A stretch of DNA of 64,000 nt from the NCBI GenBank assembly GCA_008690995.1, contig VRMN01000002.1, forward strand, positions 2,232,001 to 2,296,000, given 5' to 3'. The stretch's first letter is position 1; the number at the start of each line of letters is the position of its first letter. Below are positions 45,701 to 53,200 of this stretch, piece by piece. The notes below the pieces were generated by a model. It did not search any database. It had not been told where the DNA came from and saw only the letters and a list, made by a program, of their open reading frames with translations. Position numbers and translations under genes: made by a program. The stretch comes from Porphyridium purpureum. Taxonomy: Eukaryota > Rhodophyta > Bangiophyceae > Porphyridiales > Porphyridiaceae.

Positions 45701-48179
45701 GCCCGTGCAGCTTGTGGCCAAGAAGCCGCCTCCGCAGACGCCGGCGGTGTCTGCCCTTGCGAACGGGTCGAGAGCACGACAGATGAGCGTACTGGATACA
45801 CGAGGCGTCCTTCCAGGCGATTACGTGCTATGTTTGAGCAACGGCCCCTTTTACGGATGTCGCGGCGAAATCATGGCCGAGTCCGAAAAGTCGGACAAGC
45901 CGGGTAAGGCTCATCACGGGCGCAAAAATCTCGCGACCGCTGACGAAGCAATGCTGAGACTGCACTTTGACGTGCCCCAGTTTCTAGCGCGTGAGTTTAG
46001 CTTTGCGCGCCAGGTTGTTGCAGCTGAGTGTAATCCACGGTCTGCGCAGACTGTGGCTGCGGTGGCCCGCACGCTTGGCGTGTCCCCCAAGCTCGTGTCA
46101 CGGCTTCTGGGCTCCGCAGTGGTGTCATGGCCGCCGCCGCGTGTGGGAGAGGACTTGGACGTGGGCCTGGGCGTTCGCTTTGTAGGCAAGAATCTTGTGG
46201 TACCGGGGTACTGCAAAATGGTGAACAATCAAATCATGTGCCTCCCGCCGGTCGTGTACGCGCTCAAGGAATACATCACGCACTTTGATGAGCTCGTTCG
46301 AGCTGTAGAAGCCACAGAGGACACCTCGGGCAGTGGAGCACCAGCGAACATGGACTGGCGCCTCATCTCACCAGACGAGAAGGTTGCAACGGCCGTGCTC
46401 AAGGGTGTCAAAGGATGGTTAGCCAGACTAGGCGTGAGTAAGCTGCCTATGGTTGCAGCTTCCAGTGATGTGGTGTCACGGCACGGCGTGCGGCTTCTGG
46501 AAAAGAATGTGCAAATGTGGAAGACGCACGTGCAGAACATCCAGGACCAGCTTGAGGCCAAAACGTACAAGCTTCGCCTCACACCCGATCAGCGCAGCCA
46601 GGAGCTGACGGTTACGTCGAAGCGCGTGCTCTTTGGTAACGAGTCTGACGCGGAGATCCTTGCCATGCTGGGTCGCGCACCGTCGGTTCAGGTCGGCGAC
46701 CGGGTGGTGAATCGCCTGTCCAGCGGGTACGCTGTACCTCTCGGACTGCGCGGCACCGTGATTGGCGTGCGTGGCGTGACGGCTGGTTCCGCGTCCGGCG
46801 GTCGAAACGACTCGAACGTTGAAGTTGTATTTGACGAGGCATTTTTGGGCGGCAACGACCTGCACGGCCGTTGCGCGCCTTGCCGCGGGGCTGCGGTTGC
46901 CGAATCATCGCTCATTCGTATCGCACCCATCACCAAATCGCTCGAGGATGAGCTGCGTGTCCGCATTGAGCTCGACCCGGATGAGGACTTTAAGGAGCGG
47001 AATACGTATCTCGCAGCGGTTCGTGATTCGATCGCGCGATTGCGACAAGAGGCCAGCCGTGCCCGTGCCCGTCAGGCCAGTGGAGCAAGCTCGACTGCGG
47101 CTGCTCGCAGCACGGCCGATAGGCGGACGACACCGGCGGAAGTTTCACCGTTTGTGGATCCAGGACAACTGCCGATGCCCTCGATGTTCATGACAGGCGG
47201 GATCTCGGCACCACCGCCGGGCGGGATGATGCCACCGCACCCACAGTTTTACGTCCCGGGCACGGTGCCGTCGATTGAATCTATTGAATCGAGTATGCTG
47301 GCAGGACACCGTGCTCCACCGTCGACCGTGCCTTCGGCACCACGTGTGGTACCCTATGTCGGTGGCCCGAATGCGATGATGACGGGCATGGTAATGCCGC
47401 CCTCGGCTGTGACCATGACGGCTTCCGAGTTGGAGCGTATGAGTCTTAATCCGCCCCCGCCCCATCAGGCGCCGCCGGCGGCGGCCTTGCCGCTGTCCTC
47501 GTCGCCGCCTGTGCCAAGAGATACACATGCCGATGAAGCTGCTGCCAGTACCTTGATGGCGATGCTCAATCCTCAACAGACACAGCTTGAGCGCGATCGA
47601 GTTCAAGGCAAGAGCGCTCCCGTGGCGGAGAGCGCAAAAGTGGCACCCGGAATAATGCAAACCTTTCTGTCCGCTCTGCAGGATGATTCTTCGGCCGGAC
47701 CAGCAGACGGAGAACGTAAGAGTGACTTGGCCGGTGCCGCTGTTGCGAAGCAAATCGCTGCGCCTGCCCAGGACGGATCTGGGAGGACGAAGAAAAAGGA
47801 AAAGGGTGAGAAGAAGAACGAGTCCACGGCGGGTGCCGGAGCAAAGAAGGCGGTCGGAGCTGAAACGGAGCCGAGCGCAGTCGGGTCCGGAAGCGCTTCG
47901 ACTAGAACGAAAGTGTCGTCGCGCGGTGTAGACAGAAACCCGAAAAGGCCGCAGACGTCGCCGAGCACTGCAGGAGCGGGTTCTGGAACGGGGTCGAATG
48001 CGCCGAAAGTCACTGTGAAACCGGAAACCGGACAGAAGAAGAGTACAGCACCGGCGCGTAGTACAAAGAAGAAGCAAGGCACCCCTGCGACATCTTCTGC
48101 TGGCAGTGCTGGCGTCGATGCTCGCGTCGACTTGGACGACGAAGCAAATCTGTGGCAGTCCATGCAGGGATCCCGGTAG
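42774..48179 (+). CDS. XRN1: 5'-3' exoribonuclease XRN1
   Basis: This 1,801-aa intronless protein starts MGVPKFYRWIAERYPLI, the universal start of XRN nucleases. The N-terminal nuclease region holds DNLYLDMNGIIHNC, GAEAPGEGEHKIMEYIR, YGLDADLIMLSL and FLVGNDFLPHIPSLDI, with the metal-binding acids of the family. It lacks the CCHC finger usual in XRN2 and has long central SH3/KOW-like regions (GDYVLCLSNGPFYGCRGEI, VGDRVVNRLSSG), so XRN1 is the better call. It degrades 5'-monophosphate mRNA in the cytoplasm after decapping. Residues about 380-400 and the last 400 residues are Gly-, Pro-, Lys- and Ser-rich and disordered. The ATG at 42774 is fixed by the conserved start. Confidence 0.95.
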   Translation: MGVPKFYRWIAERYPLITRDIKNGEATPVIDNLYLDMNGIIHNCARPEAATGRKLEQHDIFLAVFRYLEMLFALTTPRKVLYMAIDGVAPRAKMNQQRSRRFRSAQERAEEFARLIKIGEIEPDAQQTAEIFDSNCITPGTKFMTELTEALRYFVAKKVSEDRAWARIEVILSGAEAPGEGEHKIMEYIRHCKAAGELDANTAHCLYGLDADLIMLSLVTHEPNFVLLREKVEFKPPRKTSRKLVIESPIQSLVYGEFQFLSIGLLREYLWLEFGDVRAQMPDVELERVVDDFVFMCFLVGNDFLPHIPSLDIKEGALGVIMRLYKHLLPRFGTYLTDCGTINWDMFEIFVTRLGLLEAKVIAGRSGQRGGGKGRGARGGFGGRGGQPLTLDDQKHSAQHDAMWGFLPLSVAPSKKLNPFENEDEDDEDDELEMNSVTGSITDDADIDNASAARADMDADTQRPLLWNEEQLASELAEATEASARDDGFQTRKREYYKSKLDFDSDSETGQAQITALKRSFIEGIQWVLSYYFEGVISWRWFYPYHYAPWASDLVGLASLAKQISFPEGPPFLPLQQLLSVLPAASAWCLPKPYQNLITDPSSPLADFFPASFAIDMNGKKNTWEAVVLLPFIDEQRLVQATEGIDAHAGLTEAERARNMMGVAKLCCRVSSNAGGLDPSVIAVTSAFANVLPPIQVNRCKERDFVLPTASASSGAGVGRVCFGGRLAEGYVPVHQLDAVCFSDHPSLKRRPFTSRKAFAQINLFGMPSRGESVVIQLGDDAWHAPDYDAPPQALNGGGMDIMDSTTNGGMKGAGNGPSVQNGLFAWEHSAEAAVAHGIAPGEIVVASYPWRALAKVISVRDYDREYVLEPTGKDGADTVRMIPSLAESEDTRLDSGGAGFKAKSALKQGGATNHRGEEFDTLSMQLADAFMTQRGLSFGPPLVTVDVVFANSRDPATREARSFEPVSAAGAVTKLPVQLVAKKPPPQTPAVSALANGSRARQMSVLDTRGVLPGDYVLCLSNGPFYGCRGEIMAESEKSDKPGKAHHGRKNLATADEAMLRLHFDVPQFLAREFSFARQVVAAECNPRSAQTVAAVARTLGVSPKLVSRLLGSAVVSWPPPRVGEDLDVGLGVRFVGKNLVVPGYCKMVNNQIMCLPPVVYALKEYITHFDELVRAVEATEDTSGSGAPANMDWRLISPDEKVATAVLKGVKGWLARLGVSKLPMVAASSDVVSRHGVRLLEKNVQMWKTHVQNIQDQLEAKTYKLRLTPDQRSQELTVTSKRVLFGNESDAEILAMLGRAPSVQVGDRVVNRLSSGYAVPLGLRGTVIGVRGVTAGSASGGRNDSNVEVVFDEAFLGGNDLHGRCAPCRGAAVAESSLIRIAPITKSLEDELRVRIELDPDEDFKERNTYLAAVRDSIARLRQEASRARARQASGASSTAAARSTADRRTTPAEVSPFVDPGQLPMPSMFMTGGISAPPPGGMMPPHPQFYVPGTVPSIESIESSMLAGHRAPPSTVPSAPRVVPYVGGPNAMMTGMVMPPSAVTMTASELERMSLNPPPPHQAPPAAALPLSSSPPVPRDTHADEAAASTLMAMLNPQQTQLERDRVQGKSAPVAESAKVAPGIMQTFLSALQDDSSAGPADGERKSDLAGAAVAKQIAAPAQDGSGRTKKKEKGEKKNESTAGAGAKKAVGAETEPSAVGSGSASTRTKVSSRGVDRNPKRPQTSPSTAGAGSGTGSNAPKVTVKPETGQKKSTAPARSTKKKQGTPATSSAGSAGVDARVDLDDEANLWQSMQGSR

Positions 48180-48899
48180 GTGCCTGTACGTTAGGCCGCC
48201 TTGTGTTGTCTAACACGAGACCTGCACATGCTCGTCGTCATGCGAAGGTGCAAGCACATGCATCACGTTTGCATGGAAAGGAATAAAAAGAGAAGAGGAG
48301 GAGGAGGTTACTATTGGTGTTATTCGTTCAGAGCTTGTAGGTGTTTCTGACTGTGGATCCTCGGATCGACGCAGGCATCCTTGTGGTCTAGAATTTGGCG
48401 AAAAACCCAGCACCTGCAGATCTCGAAAATCAAAGCGGCTTATCTTGCGCCTCGCAGCTGCGAGCGAACTCTTCTATATTTTCACCTGGCGCTCTCGGCG
48501 CACCGGTCCAATGAACACGTCTGTCCTGTGTATCCAATAAACGGAGGCGTCCGTCGCGGACACACCAACCCGCGCTCCGCACATGCAGCGCGCGCATCAG
48601 CTTTATCAGCGCCGTTGGGCATGGCTGCCAGGCTCTCAGACCCACCCACTCCGAATGATGGAGCCAAGCACCTGCAGACCAAGCAGCCCGAGCGCTCGCC
48701 TCTCGCAACACGCGAGGTCGCGCCCCAAACTTTCCGAAACAGCGCGTGCTTGCGCCACGTGCGATGGACGCGGTACGCGCGCTCAGTTTGGAGTGGCCGA
48801 GAGGGGACGAAGAGCTGGGGGGGTGAAGAGGTGGGGGAAGAAGCGGGGGAAGGGAAGGAGGAGGCACGGAGGACAGGGCGCGAGGTGTGTGTGTGTGGG
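48180..48899. other. Intergenic region between XRN1 and HOP2
   Basis: 720 bp without a supported gene. A candidate poly(A) signal lies at 48282-48287. The last 110 bp before HOP2 are strongly G/A-rich with many GGG runs, the window's usual pre-ATG tract. Confidence 0.5.
48282..48287 (+). terminator. Candidate poly(A) signal of XRN1
   Basis: AATAAA 103 bp after the XRN1 stop within an A/G-rich stretch. It is a single hexamer. Confidence 0.3.
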
Positions 48900-49655
48900 A
48901 TGGCGCCGAAGAAGGCCGCCGCCGCGGCGGGGAAGAAGGCGGACGACGCGACGACGGTGGTGGCAAAGTACATGGAGGCGCAGAACCGCCCGTTCAGCGT
49001 GCAGAATGTGGTGGACGCGCTGCAGAAGGACGGCGTGAAGAAGAAGGGCGTGGAGACCGCGCTCGCGGCGCTCGTGGAGGACGGCGCCGTCATGGTGAAG
49101 GAGTACGGCAAGGCGAAGATTTATCTGGCCGCGCAGCAGGCCATCGAGCTGCCGTCGCCAGAGGAGATGCACGCCATTGACGAGCAGATCAAGGCCAAGG
49201 ACGCCGAGCTCAAGGCGCTCGTGAAAAGCTCCGAGGAGCAGCACAGGGTGAACGCGGCGCTCAAGTCGCAGATGACTGAGCAGGAAGCGCGGCAGGAGCT
49301 GCTGAAGCTCGAGGCTGACGCGCATGACATGCATGCCAAACTCGATAAATTGGGCGACCCTGCGAATCTGATTTCGGCCGAGCAGATGCAGGCTGTGGGC
49401 GTCAAGTTGTTCAAGGCCAAGGCGCTGTGGAAGAAGCGCCGCAGGCAAGCTACGGATATTGTCGAGACTTTCTGCGAATCGATGAATAAGAAGCCTTCGG
49501 TGCTTTGTGAGGAGCTGTGCGTTGAGCGCGACGAGGATGTCGGCGTTGCTTTGCAGAACGTGCCGAACGGCGAAGACCCCACCAAGCTGAAAAGAAAAAG
49601 GGTATCAGAAACAGCAGAAAGCCATCACACATTCAAAAAAGTGTGCGCAGCTTGA
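48900..49655 (+). CDS. HOP2: HOP2/PSMC3IP homologous-pairing protein
   Basis: This 251-aa protein has the HOP2 layout. After a Lys/Ala-rich start comes the winged helix (about residues 18-75) with YMEAQNRPFSVQNVVDAL and GVKKKGVETALAALVEDG followed by KIYLAAQQ. Then follow a leucine-zipper coiled coil (about 90-165) and a C-terminal helical part containing WKKRRRQATDIVETFCE. HOP2 works with MND1 to help DMC1/RAD51 pair homologous chromosomes in meiosis. The protein is intact, so it is presumably under selection. ATG 48900 follows a G-rich leader; the frame is open upstream but unlike protein. Confidence 0.93.
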   Translation: MAPKKAAAAAGKKADDATTVVAKYMEAQNRPFSVQNVVDALQKDGVKKKGVETALAALVEDGAVMVKEYGKAKIYLAAQQAIELPSPEEMHAIDEQIKAKDAELKALVKSSEEQHRVNAALKSQMTEQEARQELLKLEADAHDMHAKLDKLGDPANLISAEQMQAVGVKLFKAKALWKKRRRQATDIVETFCESMNKKPSVLCEELCVERDEDVGVALQNVPNGEDPTKLKRKRVSETAESHHTFKKVCAA

Positions 49656-50230
49656 ACGTGACGCTCTCGCATGCGCGTCAGTTCGGAATCGCAAAAAAGA
49701 AGGAAGAACCGCCCAGACACCATAGCTGGACTTTCGATTCCGTGTGGACCTTGCCCACAGGCACGCCTGAGCAATCTTGCGGGCACGAGCCGCGAACGTA
49801 GCGCATGTCATGAGCGATGAATCTGTGTCGTGCCCTGGCGGCATGTGAAGACACTATTGGATCAAGATACAGACCGCTTGTATAGTCAAAGACAGTCCGT
49901 GAATTACCAATCAATTGTTCTCGTTGGTGAAAACTGCAACTCATCCGCACCCTCTGCCACAAAGATATGAGAAAGCGACATCACGAAAATTATTTTTACA
50001 CGTGGCATTGCGACGGAATTCACTATCTTCAATCCTTACTTCTTACACAAGTGCACGCGATACACAGCTAGCCTCTCTTCTCGGGTGGCACCGAATAATG
50101 CACAAAATCTCAAGAGCCGTCCATCGACCCTTTGGAAAAGCCGCGGAGTTCAGACGCACAGCTCTGACTTTTTCCATCTTCGCCCGTGCCCTGGGCGCTA
50201 CAGGATCTGCATCCACACTTCGAACCCAGA
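49656..50230. other. Convergent spacer between HOP2 and SCC2
   Basis: 575 bp between two stop codons. It is AT-richer than flanking genes. No gene, RNA or repeat is supported. Confidence 0.45.
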
Positions 50231-53200
50231 TTACACAGTAAAATCCGCGTCTGAGCGAGCCGAGTCGTCGCTCTCACCATCCTGACTGCTCAGATCCTCA
50301 CTGAATTGGATGCGCTTACGCACGGCGCGGCGCGCGCGCGCGACAGGAGGGAACGCAACATCCCTGACATTTTCGAGCACATCTTCATCCTTTCCGTCAC
50401 CCTCATCCGGGCCCCTAGCCTTGAAACCTCGGACAGGCGTTTTTTCCTTCTTGCTCACACGCGTCCCTCGGCGGCTCCTTATCGCTGGAGGTAAGCGATC
50501 TAGGTGCTCGTCGTCCACCTTGTCCTTCTTGGCCATAGCCCGCAGCAGAGCAAATTGCTGCATCACAACTTCGTGAGATACAGGCGGGAGCAGCCGATCA
50601 CGCTTCGTGTGTACGCTCTGCACCGGAATATCGCTCAGCACAAAAGGCGGTGTGTGAGCAGCGTCTTCTGCTGGCTGCTGCTGTTTCGTGTGGCCTTCAA
50701 CAGTATCCTCGTCAGGGCCAGCAAGCGTACTTACCGCGTCGGTGCTCCAGCGCACATACTTCAAAAAGTGCTTCAGACGGAGGAGCAAGCACAGAGGAAT
50801 GGTCTCGCTTGCCAAAGCGGCATTCTTGGTTTGCCTTTTATCCTCGTCCTCGTCGTCAGCTTCTTCTATATGACTGGTTGAGAGGCGCTGCTTGACTTGC
50901 CGGAGCACGAGCTGGCCAGAGTTGGCCATAATGTGGGTCGCCGCTCGCAGAACAATATTGACTTCGTCTCTGGCGTTTCGAATTCGAGCCTCAGTGGCCG
51001 CATTTCCCGCCGCAGATTTGTGCGTCGGTCCGGCACCGAGCATGATGTTGGCGCCGCCTGCGCCGCCATAGTCAAGCGTTCCGAGCGTGGCAGTGACGTA
51101 GAGTAGCGCTTGGGGCAGCTCAAACTGCTTGGCGAGCTTGGCTTCAATCGAACCAAGCACATGAGCGCGCTCCTTGGTCTTGCTCGGGTTTAGCAAGGAT
51201 ACCATTGAACCCAGAAAGGCTGCGCGATGAGCCTTGTCCAACAATACGTAGACCCGCGAGAAGGCCGCTCGGCCTGTGCGCGGATCCACGGCCAGAGCAT
51301 CATAAGAATTGGTGCCATCTGCTGACCGGTCAGCGTTATTCATAAATTCACTCTTGGCTGCGAGCGCAAAAGATTTCAGGAAACCTTCAAACACACACGC
51401 GCCCATCATATGAGGGTGACGCTGGGCCAGCTCCGCCACTACTCCTATCGCCAGGTCAGCTGTTTTGTGAGAGTTCATCAAGTTCGCGGAGTGCACACCC
51501 GCATGCGTAGCCTCGGTGACACCCGTCGCGCCTATCATCACGCTGGCGCTGTTATTTGCACGGTCGTTGCCCAGCGCGATCAGCGTGGGAAGAATAGCGA
51601 CGGGCAACACAAGGCCCTGTTTGGCAATAAGGCTAAACACAAGCACTGCAGAATACCGCACGTGAGGGTCGTCATCCAGTGCACACTGAACAAGCTTAGG
51701 CAGCAGACACTGCGCTGCGCCGGCCACAAAGCCAGCATCTGCATCCTCTTCCTTCCATGAAAATGAGGATGACGAGTCCTTGCGCTTCCCAGTTTCAGGC
51801 GAATTTCCATGTCGCGCACCAACAATCCCATTCAAGCCGCGACATGCGCTGTTGCCTGCGATACAATAAAAGTGTGCAGCATCATGCACCTCGTGAAGCA
51901 AAGCATGGAATTCGTGCAACATCCGCGCGCGACACATTGGAACAGCGCATTTCAAGCAATTTGAAATCAATTCGGTACACTGTGGTATCTCACGCTTGTG
52001 GCGACGCAAAAACGCGACCAGCCCACGCATGCTTGCCTCGTGCACAAGCTGCGCATGTTGTCGCTGATCCAGCGGATTCAAATCATGATCAGAGACACAC
52101 CCTTGGCCCGATTCTATTGGGATCTGAGCCGATGAGGTTGCACGTCCACAGTACGCAGAAGCGCTTGTGCACCACTGCATAAGCACCTGGAGGCAGTCTG
52201 CCTCAAATGCTGGAGGGAAGGCGAAGTGCTGGCACAACAGGCCCAGGCGATGAACAGCAACACACACGTTGCGTCGCTGCGCAGCATGTTGTACAGCTTT
52301 TTCGTGAGAGGCAGACGCGAGGAACTCGTAGAACTGTTTCGCAAGCGCGCTTGGAACCTCTCCGTGAATGTCGACGCCACCAGAGCCAGAAGCTAATGCC
52401 TGACGCTTGAGCACGCCGAATAAGAGCCGGCAGGCAGGTGCTGCAACGTGCGGCGCGGCATTCTGACACAGAATGCGCTCAGTGTCTACCTCGAGTTGGG
52501 TGAGCACGTCTTGTCCGATTGGGCCCACGCACGGAACAATGAGTGCGGCGAGCACGTCGAGTGTGGCGCAAAGCAGAAGCAGTGACCCAGCATCGCGCGG
52601 TGGCGGCTTCAGCAGCAGGGAGAGAACATGTAAATACCCGCTGCACAGCGCTGGCTCGATCTCGACCACGACCTGTAGAATCGCCATCCGCGTTGCACGC
52701 TCCTGGTAGCTATGCGATGCATGGTCGGGCATCATCGGATCATCCCGAGCTTTGCTTCCCTTAAGACCACCTTGGGCCATATCATCGACGTCCAGGCTCA
52801 AAACAATCGCGGTAACAAGCTCGGCGAAGACGGAGTGGTACATCTGGACAATATCCGGCGTGACCAGCGTACGGAACATGCGAACAATAAACGCAGCGCC
52901 AAATGCGCGGGCCATGGACAGCAGCCGCGCAAGCGTCACAGCACCAATACTTACGTGGCTGCTGTATGCGCTGCCGCCTTCGCTGCGTTCCTGTCTTGCG
53001 TCATTATGCTCGAGAAGCATCTTCCTCACCAACTTGGCTGCGCCCGTTTGTACGCTTGGTTCAGGATCTACCAGTCGTCCCATTACTCTCGCGCCCAACT
53101 CACCGATCCACTTTTCCCTCTGCACCTCATTCTGGACGTCGGCCTCGTCGCAAGTGTCGGCCGGCGTTGTGCGATGTGATGCAAGGAGATCATACAGAGA

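Noticed and set aside
50721-50745. Strong splice-donor-like word on the minus strand in SCC2
   Set aside because: The frame continues through it and no clear acceptor or branch site follows, so I keep the gene unspliced.
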